Positions 44,401 through 53,260 of a stretch of 64,000 nt of DNA are shown one piece after another. Source of the stretch: Alistipes communis (GTDB lineage: Bacteria > Bacteroidota > Bacteroidia > Bacteroidales > Rikenellaceae); assembly GCF_006542665.1 (NCBI RefSeq), contig NZ_AP019735.1, forward strand, positions 3,100,001-3,164,000. The letters are read 5' to 3'. A program made the translations under genes and the position numbers. The notes under the pieces are model-generated. The model made no database searches. It saw nothing but the letters and a program-made list of their open reading frames with translations, and had not been told where the DNA came from. The first letter of the stretch is position 1. Every line of letters begins with the position of its first letter.

Positions 44401-44594
44401 AGGTCGAGGAAGCGTTCGGAGGCGTGCGGGTCGCCCCTCCGGGCGGCGTCTGCGGATTCGTAGGCGAAGAAGGTGGCGTGCATCTGCTGCCGGTTGATCT
44501 CGTTGACCGCGGCGTCGTGCCATTCCGTAAAAGTCTGGGCTGAAAGATTTGCGGCAGCTGCAAAAAGTAGAATAAAAAAGATAGCTTTTTTCAT
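41481..44594 (-). CDS. GH2 beta-galactosidase, secreted
   Basis: 1037 residues with signal peptide MKKAIFFILLFAAAANLSAQ. GH2 order: sugar-binding jelly roll (about 60-220), Ig-like domain, TIM barrel with RTCHYPDDARWYALCDRYG, acid/base E469 in SLGNEAGDG and nucleophile E535 in IQCEYAHAMGN, then DUF4981 and the C-terminal small-chain domain (YYGRGPWENYADRKDGA). It matches LacZ-type enzymes of gut Bacteroidota and should remove terminal beta-galactose in the periplasm. It is the last gene of the locus. Confidence 0.93.
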   Translation of the reverse strand: MKKAIFFILLFAAAANLSAQTFTEWHDAAVNEINRQQMHATFFAYESADAARRGDPHASERFLDLDGTWKFSWVRNAEERPTDFFRPGFNDGAWGEMPVPGLWELNGYGDPQYLNIGYPWREQFENNPPEVPTAENHVGSYRREIEIPASWSDKQVIAHFGSVTSNIYLWVNGRFVGYSEDSKLEAEFDITRFVKPGKNLFAFQVFRWCDGTYLEDQDFFRLSGVGRDCYLYAREKRHIADVRLDAALSESYTRGTLGVELTLPAAAKGCTAEVTLTAPDGKAVASETVKIADTTARLTLDAGTVQPWSAEIPALYDVLVTLSEPGGRKIEAIPLHTGFREVKIEGGQLLVNGQPVLIKGANRHEMDPDGGYVVSEERMIEDIRILKENNFNAVRTCHYPDDARWYALCDRYGLYLVAEANLESHGMGYDEKTLAKNPAYAQAHLERNIRNVRRNINHPSVIIWSLGNEAGDGPNFDACYDWVKAYDPSRPVHYERAVYNNGGRNTDIVCPMYWDYDQCEKYLRNNPRKPLIQCEYAHAMGNSLGGFGEYWALIRQYPHYQGGFIWDFVDQSLRKTGKNGAMIYGYGGDWNPYDASDWNFCDNGLISPDRVPNPHMHEARYWQQPVWTTLGADRRTLTVFNENFFRPLDNCYLRWTVLRDGDPVRSGIVTDLRVAPQQTAAVVLPLDPETLPADGELLLNVEYRLKDAEPLLAPDHRMAYQQFTLRAAAPEPLAVAERMADRHNPIGTLTVRDDDRNYLIVESPAARIDFRRADGLITRYEANGMRLLDAGAVVEPNFWRAPTDNDFGAKLNEKNRAWADPGLTLVSLDHTLSDGVAVVTARYDLQRVTGRLEIEYRIDNAGEILIRQMLHAAADKGEPDLLRFGMRMRMPAAYDRIDYYGRGPWENYADRKDGALVGRYRQTVDEQFYPYIRPQETGTKSDVRRWRQHDIAGRGVEITASEPFSASALHYAQEALDEGLTKQQGHSQEIEPDDAVWLCIDKAQYGLGCVDSWGRLPLRKYRLPYGNYEFEFKIRPL

Positions 44595-44676
44595 TATTTA
44601 TATAATTAATAAGAAAACAATCAAAGCAGAAAATTACCTTACCTAAAAGAAGGTGACCCTAAAAACACACCTATCC

Positions 44677-45410
44677 TCGAAGAAACAGTTGAGTTTTCAT
44701 CCGCATCAGTTGCCGAGTCTGGTCACACGAACCCAATCGACCTCCATAAACGACGGGATATCTGCATCCTGAACCTCACTACGCCCTGCCGCACCTATCG
44801 AGAGTATCAGATAATACTGCCCTCGGAAAGGCCACTGCATCAACTCCGACTCGTTCGGAAAATGCTGATTCGCATAACGCATCGTCTCCTTGTCATTCGT
44901 GTAGAACACGATCTCTTCATCGGTCAAATCCGCCGAATATACATTGAACGTTCTCTTGTTGTAACCCGCATAAGCAGCTTTCCCGGACGGTGTTTCCTGA
45001 TGAATATCAATATAATGGGAATGAAGCGTCTGCTGAACATAATCGTTCAGATAACTGTGTTCCATAATATCGATCTCTCCGCCATGAGGCCATCCCGGGT
45101 AGATCTGGTACGCAGGCTCCGGCATTAGCCAGATTGCCTGACCTATGCTGCCTGCATCTTCGACAAAACGAGCACAAACCTCGATCCGACAGTTGTTAAA
45201 CCATTTCTTGCCCTGAGTCTTGATACCGCCCGAAACGACCTGGCCCTCTTTCTTCTCGATGGTAAGAATCAGCTTGCCATCCTTGACATAAGCCTGATCC
45301 GGACTGCCCGACATATAAATCTGCCAGGCTGCCGTACCATACGGAACATGTGACCAACTATCGTAATCCAACCCGTCTGCCTGATCGAAATCATCGTAGA
45401 AAATAATTTC
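44677..45410 (-). repeat. Copy 1 of a 734-bp near-identical duplication
   Basis: It aligns without gaps to 55706-56439 (offset 11,029) with about 6-7 differences by eye. It contains the GH16 catalytic region. Past the GH16 stop it keeps the first codons of the gene that follows copy 2 (ATG CGG ATG AAA ACT CAA CTG TTT), now cut off after 11 codons. So copy 1 derives from copy 2. Confidence 0.9.
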
Positions 45411-46424
45411 GTTTTCGGTCTCCGAGGGTATGGAATAATTCCAATAATTAGGATCGGCGACAAACGTATTGCAAGTTATCATGCCAGTACCGGAATCAAT
45501 ACCAAAATCGTATGGTAACCCATCATGAGTCCCTTGCCAAATATCACCTCCATTCCAATCATCAATTACCAATACATCATTGATCCAAATACGCCGTCTA
45601 ATGCCTTTAGCATAGTTTCCACCCTTTCCATCGTATGGCGTAATCATTAACCGGATTTTTTTAAGATTATTGATAGTCGGATACCCTGCTTGGAAGATCG
45701 CTGTATAGAGCGGAAGCCAACCGTTATCATTCCCAAAATAAATTTTTGTCGGGTTGTTGACCATACCATAGGCTGTGTATGCATTTTTGTTGCCGTATGA
45801 GAACATAAGATAAGGCTCATTATTAGTATTTATCTTACCGCCGACAATAGACAAATCCCCTTGAGAAATATTCACGTTCGAAAATGTCCATTCGAAATAA
45901 CCGTATTTATATTTATCAATAGAAAAAAGACGACCAGCCGCATTATTTATCGTGAGTGTTGCCGAACCCGTTTCGCTGTCAAGGCTCCAACCATCACCCC
46001 CACTCCAAACGGGAGATCCCCACACGGTGCTGAAAGTTTTCGGGCTCACCTCTGAAATCTCTGTTGAAGGAGAAAGTGTAACCGTAAGTGTCCTTGGCGC
46101 ACAAGCAATTGATTTGGGCAATTTTACTTTAAATGTCTCATTATCGACGATTGTAATTACGGCTTCCCGGCGATTAGTCGAAACTTTCCACGGAATATTG
46201 GCATGGACTTTATATGTTTTTTCCGCTCCACCATAATAGAAACCCTCGGTAAAAGGGGCACCACCATCAGCAAACTCCAGATAATGCATTCCCACGGTTG
46301 TCGGATCACCAGTCAAGTCATAACATTGACTTGCAACAAAGTCATCGGACATGACAGTCGGATCCGAACTACAACTTACAATCAATAAAAAAAGCGGAAT
46401 ACCAAAACGTGTTTTCATAATCAA
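44706..46424 (-). CDS. Chimeric lipoprotein: glycan-binding-like N-terminus + GH16
   Basis: 572 residues; lipobox in FLLIVSCSS. Residues about 60-340 match the C-terminal half of the surface protein encoded at 58332-59852 (TYKVHANIPWKVS; YKYGYFEWTFSNVNISQGDL; RRRIWINDVLVIDDW; FGIDSGTGMIT). Residues about 341-572 are a GH16 domain (FYDDFDQADGLDYDSWS; GEIDIMEH with E450 and E455) nearly identical to the gene at 55735. It should be a surface endo-glycanase with its own binding module. It ends in TGA. The 142 bases to GH3 hold no gene. Confidence 0.88.
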   Translation of the reverse strand: MIMKTRFGIPLFLLIVSCSSDPTVMSDDFVASQCYDLTGDPTTVGMHYLEFADGGAPFTEGFYYGGAEKTYKVHANIPWKVSTNRREAVITIVDNETFKVKLPKSIACAPRTLTVTLSPSTEISEVSPKTFSTVWGSPVWSGGDGWSLDSETGSATLTINNAAGRLFSIDKYKYGYFEWTFSNVNISQGDLSIVGGKINTNNEPYLMFSYGNKNAYTAYGMVNNPTKIYFGNDNGWLPLYTAIFQAGYPTINNLKKIRLMITPYDGKGGNYAKGIRRRIWINDVLVIDDWNGGDIWQGTHDGLPYDFGIDSGTGMITCNTFVADPNYWNYSIPSETENEIIFYDDFDQADGLDYDSWSHVPYGTAAWQIYMSGSPDQAYVKDGKLILTIEKKEGQVVSGGIKTQGKKWFNNCRIEVCARFVEDAGSIGQAIWLMPEPAYQIYPGWPHGGEIDIMEHSYLNDYVQQTLHSHYIDIHQETPSGKAAYAGYNKRTFNVYSADLTDEEIVFYTNDKETMRYANQHFPNESELMQWPFRGQYYLILSIGAAGRSEVQDADIPSFMEVDWVRVTRLGN

Positions 46425-46566
46425 TCAACCATTCGGTTAGTACTCGACAAAAAATATCTGCTCAGGACCATCTTCCAAACCCGCAGTAAATCAGATTATG
46501 TAAAACTTATTTAATGATAACATTACAAATTCCTGCTGGAGATACAGAAAAGGGTAAGGCTGTCAA

Positions 46567-49041
46567 TCAGTCGATCCGAATCTTTTCGCTCAATCGAATA
46601 TCCCGCGATGAAGCGCCGACCGAAATCGTGAAATCACCCGGTTCGACCACGAAATCATGGCGGTTCATATCGTAAAAAGCAAAGGCGTCCGGTGACAGAC
46701 GAATCTCCACACTTTTCGTTTCACCGGGTTCGAGCCGCACCTTTTCATATCCCTTCAACTCTTTTTCAGGGCGAGGAACACTGGCCACCTCATCACCAAC
46801 ATAAAGTTGCGCCACCTCGGAACCAGCGAAACGACCAGTATTCGTCACCTCGAATGATACCACGACATTCCCGTCATCCAGTCGTTCCATCTTCAGATTC
46901 GCATAATCGAAAGTCGTATAGGAGAGTCCGTAGCCGAACGGGTACATCGGTTCGGTGCCCGCCCGATCGTATCCTCTGTATCCAACGAAAACGCCTTCGT
47001 CATAACTGACTCGCAGCGGGCTGTTGTAAACCTGAGCAACGTTCGCACGATAGCTGTCAAACGTCGGATTATCCTCCGCCCGACGCTCTACCGTAATCGG
47101 AAGACGCCCGCTGGGATTGATCCGACCGGTCAGGATCTCGGCAATCGCACGACCGCCTTCTTGTCCCGGATACCAGGCCATAAGCACGGCACGCGCCTTA
47201 TCGACTATTGGTGTGAAATCAACCCCGCCGCCGGCATTGACCACCACAATCAGATTAGGATTGAGCATCGCCGCTTCGGCAATCTCCTTCAACTGCTGTT
47301 GCGGCAGCGAGAACGGACGATCGCAATTCTCGCCTTCGGTCGAAGAGTCGAAGCCGGCACAGTAGATGACGGCATCAGCCGATTCGATCTCCTGCTGCGG
47401 TAAAATAGGCGAATGACAAGCGCTGCACATCCGGAGAGTCCCGGAATCCCAGGCATTGTAATATTCCAAACGCACCTTGTAGCTTTTGCCCGCCTCGACA
47501 TCCACCGATGCGCGCTTCATTGTGATAAAATGGTCGTACCAATCGGCAATAATCTCCCGATCGTCGATATAAAGTCGGTAACCGTCATCACCGCTGATCT
47601 GAAAGACTGCCTGCCCCGTAACCGACGGAATGAACGTTCCCGTCCAACGTGCCGAGAACTGCGTAGCAGGCACACCCTCCATCGGAGCATTCTGCCAGAA
47701 AAAGTCGATTGCAGTGGCATCGACCGTTCCGACGGCGTTCCCTTCAAGTTTCGGATTGGCGAAAAATTCCCCTCGCAATCCGGGTTTGCCATCCGGCGTA
47801 AAGAAACACCCCCGAGCCGTTAAATCCACAGACAGTTCAGGTGCCAATACCTTCATGCGGATGCGCTTATCTGCATTGCGAATCCCCTCTGCCACAGATA
47901 CGGTTTCAAAGGGCATAACAAATCCGCTGCCTCCGCCCGTAGGGATATTGGTCGCATTGGGCCCCATCACAACCACATTCCGTATCTTTCGAGAGAAAGG
48001 CAGCATATCGCCATCGTTTTTAAGCAATACTACGGCTTCGCGCGCCACGGCGAGCGCCGTTTCCGAAGAGACGGGATTTTTTTCGGGGATCGACCAATCC
48101 CGCTGCTCCCGATCGAAGAACCCGAAAGCTATGAGCGTCTGCACGATATGACGGCATTTTTCATCGATCGTCTCCTCCGTCACAGTTCCCGTCGCCAAGG
48201 CCACACGCAATTTATCCGGATTCATGAACTGGCCCCACGACATCTCAAGGTCCAAACCGTTATTGGCTGCTCCGACAGTTGAATAGGTCGCAGTCCAGTC
48301 GGACATGTAGATACCCTTAAAATTCCACTTTTCCCGCAGTACGCCGATAATCAGTTCGCGGCTTTCGGTGGTATGTATGCTGTTAACCGGATTATAGCTC
48401 GACATCACAGCGCCGACTCGGGCTTTCTGTACAGCTTTGCGAAACGCCGGCAGGTAGATTTCGTGAAGCGTCCGCTCATCAATATCGGAAGAAACGTTAT
48501 GACGGTTCCACTCCTGATTATTGCCGCAAAAATGCTTGATCGTCGCCATTACACCGGCCGCCTGCATACCTTCGATATACGCCACGGCCGTTTCGGACGT
48601 CAGAAAGGGATCCTCGCCATAATATTCGTAATTGCGTCCACAAAGCGGCGAGCGATAGATATTCACCCCGGGGCCAAGCATGATATGGACACCCCGTGCC
48701 CGGGCGTCCTGACCGAGCGAATGGCCGTAAGTCCGGGCCAATTCCCGGTTCCATGTCGCGGCAGCCGCGATACCGCATGGATACATCGTACTGTGAGTGT
48801 CGTTGCGAACCCCCTGGGGGCCATCGGCCATGCGTATCTCCGGAATCCCCAACCGGGGAATGGGCCGAATAAAAAAACCGTTGTAGCCACCGATATAGGC
48901 AAGTTTTTCTTCGAGTGTCATTTGCGCAACCAACTCAACGGCACGCTTTTCTATTTCGGGTGTAATCGTCTGCCCCATCGCTGCGCATGAGAGGACGAGG
49001 GACAATAAACTGAAAATTTTCCTTACAATCATATGAAACAT
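46567..49041 (-). CDS. GH3 beta-glucosidase with PA14 domain
   Basis: 824 residues; signal peptide near the start. GH3 N-terminal barrel: RMADGPQGVRNDTHSTMYPC, IKHFCGNNQEWNRH, nucleophile D248 in GIYMSDWTATYS. A PA14 domain is inserted at about 410-545 (GLRGEFFANPKLEGNA, QISGDDGYRLYIDD). The GH3_C domain has YPGQEGGRAIAEIL and the tail a fibronectin-III-like domain (FEVTNTGRFAGSEVAQLYVG). It hydrolyses terminal beta-glucosyl-type linkages of oligosaccharides. ATG 49041 overlaps the previous stop as TAATG; 49032 is an alternative. It ends in TGA. Confidence 0.93.
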   Translation of the reverse strand: MFHMIVRKIFSLLSLVLSCAAMGQTITPEIEKRAVELVAQMTLEEKLAYIGGYNGFFIRPIPRLGIPEIRMADGPQGVRNDTHSTMYPCGIAAAATWNRELARTYGHSLGQDARARGVHIMLGPGVNIYRSPLCGRNYEYYGEDPFLTSETAVAYIEGMQAAGVMATIKHFCGNNQEWNRHNVSSDIDERTLHEIYLPAFRKAVQKARVGAVMSSYNPVNSIHTTESRELIIGVLREKWNFKGIYMSDWTATYSTVGAANNGLDLEMSWGQFMNPDKLRVALATGTVTEETIDEKCRHIVQTLIAFGFFDREQRDWSIPEKNPVSSETALAVAREAVVLLKNDGDMLPFSRKIRNVVVMGPNATNIPTGGGSGFVMPFETVSVAEGIRNADKRIRMKVLAPELSVDLTARGCFFTPDGKPGLRGEFFANPKLEGNAVGTVDATAIDFFWQNAPMEGVPATQFSARWTGTFIPSVTGQAVFQISGDDGYRLYIDDREIIADWYDHFITMKRASVDVEAGKSYKVRLEYYNAWDSGTLRMCSACHSPILPQQEIESADAVIYCAGFDSSTEGENCDRPFSLPQQQLKEIAEAAMLNPNLIVVVNAGGGVDFTPIVDKARAVLMAWYPGQEGGRAIAEILTGRINPSGRLPITVERRAEDNPTFDSYRANVAQVYNSPLRVSYDEGVFVGYRGYDRAGTEPMYPFGYGLSYTTFDYANLKMERLDDGNVVVSFEVTNTGRFAGSEVAQLYVGDEVASVPRPEKELKGYEKVRLEPGETKSVEIRLSPDAFAFYDMNRHDFVVEPGDFTISVGASSRDIRLSEKIRID

Positions 49042-51089
49042 TATTTAAGCGAAATACGAAGTGTCATGCCGGACTTCAGGATATGGATTTGCGGGTTCTT
49101 ATCCTGCCGGCGAAGCGTGACGCGGAGCCTGTCGGACGCGACACGCTCGATTTCGAGGGCGAAATCGCTCCCGAAAGCCCGTATATGGCGCAAGGCCGCA
49201 CGATCCCAAGCGGCCGGCAACGAAGGAGTCATCTCAAAAGATCTGAATCCCGTCGGACGAATGCCGAACAATCCTTCGGTAAAAATACGGCAGTAGAGGC
49301 CGCTCTCGGCAGAAAGCTGCCGCATCGAACCGGAGCCTTCGGGCCATGCTTCGATAAAATAGGGGACATGATCGCCCGTAAGGCGCCGAGCTGTAAAACG
49401 ATGCAAAAAATCGCCCGCCTTATCGGCATAGCCTGCCCGGAAAATACCCCGCAGGGCATGGAGCGTCGAGCGATCCCAGAAAACCGAGTCGCCCTGCTCC
49501 GTCAGCAGGCCGTCCTCCGTACGGAGTTCGGGACCGAGCAGCGCGGCAACCGTCCCCTCGCGGCGTTCGGAAAGACCGACGACGAGGGGCATGCAGATCC
49601 AGGCTCGCAGTTTATCGTTGATTTCCGAATAGCGGTAGGCATGATAACCGGCCACGTCACGGCCGAAAAACCGTTCGATGGCCGCGGCCAGCTCCCGGGC
49701 CTGACGCAAATAGGCGTTCGTCTGCGACGGTTTCACTCCGATTTCCCGGCCCAGTGCAGCAGCCGACAACAACGCGTCGTAATAGAGCGAGGAGGTGGCC
49801 AGATTGGTCCGGCCGACAGGGAAACGCCCTTCCAGTTCGTCGGAATCCGACGCCACGACCCCGTCGGCGGTCCGGTTGCGACGACAATACTCCAGACACC
49901 ATTCGACGAACGGCCATAACTCTTCAGCTTCGGTGCGGTCGGCACGCGCAAGGGCGTAACGGGCCGCCCCGTTCGCACACATCGCCGCATCGCCGCGGTC
50001 TCCCGCCCCGTTCCAGATGTCCGTACCCTCGGCGATGATCGAACTGGGCAGAGGCCGATAGCCGGCATTCATGAAACGGGCGTAGTGGCGGAATGTGTTG
50101 ATGGCCGATTTATTGGCCGTCGCATAACCCAGAAAAGGGAAGAACGGAATCACGTATTCGCACTGGTCGTTGGTCCAGACCGCCGCATAGAAAACCTCGC
50201 CGCCGGGAGCGTGCATATATCCGCCCCGCGTTCGGATGATGCTTTCGGCGGCCCGGAGCTTGGAAAAGTGGAACGCCGTATTCAGCACCGAATCGGGCGT
50301 TTCGAGCACAAGGCTGTGCCCGATGTCCTCCCGTATGAACGCACGGCGCGCAGCCAGCTCCGCGGCGACGTCCGGACGTCGGGGATTTTCACCTTTGCGG
50401 TATGCCTGAAACACCGCATCGAAAACCACCGAATCGCCGGGCGCGACCTCGAAACGTCCGCTGCCCGAAATATCGGTCCGCAGGACGTAACTGCCCTCCA
50501 CGCCTTTCGCAGGATCGGTTTCGAACGTCTGCATATATTCCGGGATATAGATCGTACGCGTGCGGTTCGGGCTGCCGTTGCGCAGCACATAACGCTCGCA
50601 CGTCAACGGCAGGGTCCGGGAAGGAAAAATAGTCCGGGTCATCGTCACGGCAGGTTCGGAAGCATAGTCCGACACCAATCCCAGTTTCGACCGCCCTGTT
50701 CGCCACGCGCTGCGCACCTCCATCACCCCGTCGAACCGCACCTGTTCCACCGTTTCCGACTGCAGGGCGAAGCCGTCCACGCTCAGCAATGACGGTATGT
50801 CGGTCGCCATACGGAACACGAGGCTGGCATGCGTATCGTTCGGAACGGTACGCAGCAAGGGAAAGACCAGGGAGCGCTCTTCGCAGAATGCGCCCCGCTC
50901 GTCGACACCCCACCGCAAAACGAGGGAAGTCGTCTCGCCGGTCATCTCCACACAGTCCTCATGCGGAAGATCGGCTCCGGGCCGCCAAACGATATGACGC
51001 TGATCGGTTCCGATCTGCCAGCGCTGTCCGTATGCCGGTACGACGGCCAGAACGAGCAGACAACATGCTAAAAGTCTACTATTCATCAT
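49041..51089 (-). CDS. Six-hairpin glycosidase-like secreted protein
   Basis: 682 residues with signal MMNSRLLACCLLVLAVVPAYG. A beta-sandwich N-terminal region (about 25-260) is followed by an (alpha/alpha)6-type catalytic domain: SKLRAAESIIRTRGGYMHAP, VFYAAVWTNDQCEYVIPFFP, SSIIAEGTDIWNGAGDRGDA, and GRTNLATSSLYYDALLSAA. This layout resembles GH78/GH94/GH63-like enzymes, but I cannot place it in a family. Conserved acidic residues in WTNDQCEY and EGTDIW are candidate catalytic sites. It is coupled to GH3. Confidence 0.65.
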   Translation of the reverse strand: MMNSRLLACCLLVLAVVPAYGQRWQIGTDQRHIVWRPGADLPHEDCVEMTGETTSLVLRWGVDERGAFCEERSLVFPLLRTVPNDTHASLVFRMATDIPSLLSVDGFALQSETVEQVRFDGVMEVRSAWRTGRSKLGLVSDYASEPAVTMTRTIFPSRTLPLTCERYVLRNGSPNRTRTIYIPEYMQTFETDPAKGVEGSYVLRTDISGSGRFEVAPGDSVVFDAVFQAYRKGENPRRPDVAAELAARRAFIREDIGHSLVLETPDSVLNTAFHFSKLRAAESIIRTRGGYMHAPGGEVFYAAVWTNDQCEYVIPFFPFLGYATANKSAINTFRHYARFMNAGYRPLPSSIIAEGTDIWNGAGDRGDAAMCANGAARYALARADRTEAEELWPFVEWCLEYCRRNRTADGVVASDSDELEGRFPVGRTNLATSSLYYDALLSAAALGREIGVKPSQTNAYLRQARELAAAIERFFGRDVAGYHAYRYSEINDKLRAWICMPLVVGLSERREGTVAALLGPELRTEDGLLTEQGDSVFWDRSTLHALRGIFRAGYADKAGDFLHRFTARRLTGDHVPYFIEAWPEGSGSMRQLSAESGLYCRIFTEGLFGIRPTGFRSFEMTPSLPAAWDRAALRHIRAFGSDFALEIERVASDRLRVTLRRQDKNPQIHILKSGMTLRISLK

Positions 51090-51092
51090 TTT

Positions 51093-52244
51093 TTACTTTT
51101 TCAAATCGTCGATCCGTATATCGAACCGGTCGTAATCGGCCGTCCGCCAGGCATTCCGCGCCGTGATGCGCGACAGGGCGAACAACGGCGAAAAGGTCCG
51201 CACGCCAATCGTCCGTCCGTCGGGCCTGAACTCTAAAATCCGCAGCCAGCAGTCGCCGCCGTTGCCGAACCAGCCGCCGTCGCCGGCCTGCGAGTTGAAC
51301 ATCATCTGGGGAATCCGGCGCCCGTCGGCCGCCCGGTCCACGCGATAGGCCGAAGTCGTCCGGTAATCGATCCCGGCAACTCCGTCGGCACCGCTCTCCA
51401 TGTCGATCTTCGGAGGAGTCCCCGTATGGCCGCAGAGCACCAGACAAATGTTCTTCGAAGGATAGACCAGTTTCTCCCAAACGGCCTGCGGCCAGTTTCG
51501 GGGCGTAAGTTTGTAGCCCTCGCCTTTTTTGCGACTGCCGTCCGTATCGAGAAACGAATGGGTCAGGACGATTACCCGGTGGTTGCGGTATTTTTCCGAC
51601 TCGATCAGACCGCGCGCCCAGTCGAGCGCCTCGTCGCGGGGCGCGAATTCGAAAGCGATCACCAGCAGATCGCCCCACGCCGCATCATGGAATTCATAGG
51701 CGGCATTCTCCAGCGTATGAACATTTTCGTGATTGAGGCCGACAGCGGCCAGATGCGCGACGATCTCGGTATTGCGTTCGGGATAGATGTACTGCGGCAT
51801 CATCGAAAGGCGATTTTCCGCCGCAACGTAGCCCACGTCGTGATTCCCTTGACAAACGATATAGGGAATCCGGCCGTCCAGCCGTTCCAAGGCCCGTGAA
51901 ACGGCACTCCATTGCTGCCGCGACGTCTGGTCGCCGTTGTGGAAGTGCGCGGGATCGCCGCCCGTAAGCTGATCGTTCTGTTCCACCATGTCACCGGTGA
52001 ACAGCGCGGCCCGAATTCGCAGACGATCGATATTTTGAGCGACCCACGCCGTCATCAGTTCGAACAGCGGCTGGTTGGCGGCGAATTTGATCTGGCTCTG
52101 CGGGTCGGGTATCAGAATCATGGAGAACGACCCCTCCTCTTCGAGCGTCGGCCGTACGGGAATCTGCGGCTCGCTGTGCCGCACTTGCGCAAAAAGGGTC
52201 AGCACCGCCCATCCTGCGATCAGCGACATCATCAATTTTTTCAT
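51093..52244 (-). CDS. Secreted calcineurin-like metallophosphoesterase
   Basis: 383 residues with signal MKKLMMSLIAGWAVLTLFAQ. The metallophosphoesterase motifs appear in order: LIPDPQ (Asp; usual DxH variant is absent), ALFTGDMVEQND, VCQGNHDVGY, VLTHSF and VLCGHTG. The first motif has Q in place of His, which may weaken metal binding. Substrate unknown. It sits 3 bases from the six-hairpin gene, so it may remove phosphate decorations from the glycan, an inference from context. Confidence 0.8.
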   Translation of the reverse strand: MKKLMMSLIAGWAVLTLFAQVRHSEPQIPVRPTLEEEGSFSMILIPDPQSQIKFAANQPLFELMTAWVAQNIDRLRIRAALFTGDMVEQNDQLTGGDPAHFHNGDQTSRQQWSAVSRALERLDGRIPYIVCQGNHDVGYVAAENRLSMMPQYIYPERNTEIVAHLAAVGLNHENVHTLENAAYEFHDAAWGDLLVIAFEFAPRDEALDWARGLIESEKYRNHRVIVLTHSFLDTDGSRKKGEGYKLTPRNWPQAVWEKLVYPSKNICLVLCGHTGTPPKIDMESGADGVAGIDYRTTSAYRVDRAADGRRIPQMMFNSQAGDGGWFGNGGDCWLRILEFRPDGRTIGVRTFSPLFALSRITARNAWRTADYDRFDIRIDDLKK

Positions 52245-52262
52245 TCGATGCGGATATTTCGG

Positions 52263-53231
52263 TTATCGTTTTGCCGGAAGCCGATGATTTTTCGGATAAC
52301 TGAACGTATTGTCCAACAGCCACCGGCCTTTGTAAATCTTGAAATATTCGGGGCCCGTGTATACGGGAGCTCCGTCAATGGCGACCAGTGCATTGGACCA
52401 CCACTGTTCGGTCGGCCGCAGCACGATGGTCGGATAGCCGGAAGGGCCCGACGAGGCGCTCTTCAGGTGTCGAAGCTCATCGGCTACGGCGACCTCGTCG
52501 AAGCGTTTGCGTTTCGGATCGAACTTATAGAGCCGTTCGGAAGTCGTCAGCCACAATTTACGCTCGCCGTAAGCCGGGAACAGATCGTGCGGATCCGCGC
52601 CGCCGTCGGGCAGCGGAAGCGATTCGCGAAGCGTCAGGGCGGGAACTCCCTCCTTCAGTCCGTAGGCATAGGCATTGAGCGTCGTGTAGGCCGTTGCCCA
52701 CAACACCTTGTTCTTCCGGTCCCAGACGACGTTATGGCCCGACTTGAGCGGATAGACTGCGACGGCCTCGGTTGCCGGGAAACGGTCGTAGTCCACCCGG
52801 TAGATCTTGAGTTTGTCGCCCGCCGGCGTGTTGCTGGTGCTGCATGCCACAGCGACGTTGCCGTCGGGCAATACTTCGGCCGAATGCGGAAATCCGCCGC
52901 CGCTGGCGGCATACCAGATCATCCGGTGGTCAGCGATGCGGATCAGTCCGATACCGCCGTTCGAGACGACGAGAATACACAACCCGCCGTAGACGGGCTT
53001 GATCTCCGTCGGGCAGTTGAACCAGTTCCGGTGTTCGGCAGGGAGTCCGGATTTCGAAACATCCCACGTCCATACGATCCGCTGCGTCGCAGCATCGGCG
53101 ATCGCCACATAATGCCGGGCCTGCTCGGCCAGAACGATGTACCGCGTCTTTTTATCGGGTGCCGGCCGCCCGACTGCGGTTCCGACCGCAAACAGCAGGC
53201 TGACTGCAATTATAAAAATCGATTTATTCAT
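52263..53231 (-). CDS. Secreted beta-propeller protein (DUF6528-like)
   Basis: 322 residues; signal MNKSIFIIAVSLLFAVGTAV. Repeating blades with W/G spacing (RIVWTWDVSKSGL, CILVVSNGGIGLIRIADHRM, FPHSAEVLPDGNVAVACS, GHNVVWDRKNKVLWATAY, DPHDLFPAYGERKLWLT) suggest a beta-propeller; I believe it belongs to DUF6528. It may bind or process a sugar such as an uronate or sialate, but no catalytic motif is clear. Confidence 0.65.
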   Translation of the reverse strand: MNKSIFIIAVSLLFAVGTAVGRPAPDKKTRYIVLAEQARHYVAIADAATQRIVWTWDVSKSGLPAEHRNWFNCPTEIKPVYGGLCILVVSNGGIGLIRIADHRMIWYAASGGGFPHSAEVLPDGNVAVACSTSNTPAGDKLKIYRVDYDRFPATEAVAVYPLKSGHNVVWDRKNKVLWATAYTTLNAYAYGLKEGVPALTLRESLPLPDGGADPHDLFPAYGERKLWLTTSERLYKFDPKRKRFDEVAVADELRHLKSASSGPSGYPTIVLRPTEQWWSNALVAIDGAPVYTGPEYFKIYKGRWLLDNTFSYPKNHRLPAKR

Positions 53232-53260
53232 TTTTTCAGTTTGGCTATTAATGATTCATG

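Noticed and set aside
41637..44543. A 968-codon plus-strand frame opposite GH2
   Set aside because: Antisense shadow; GH2 catalytic motifs are intact on the minus strand.
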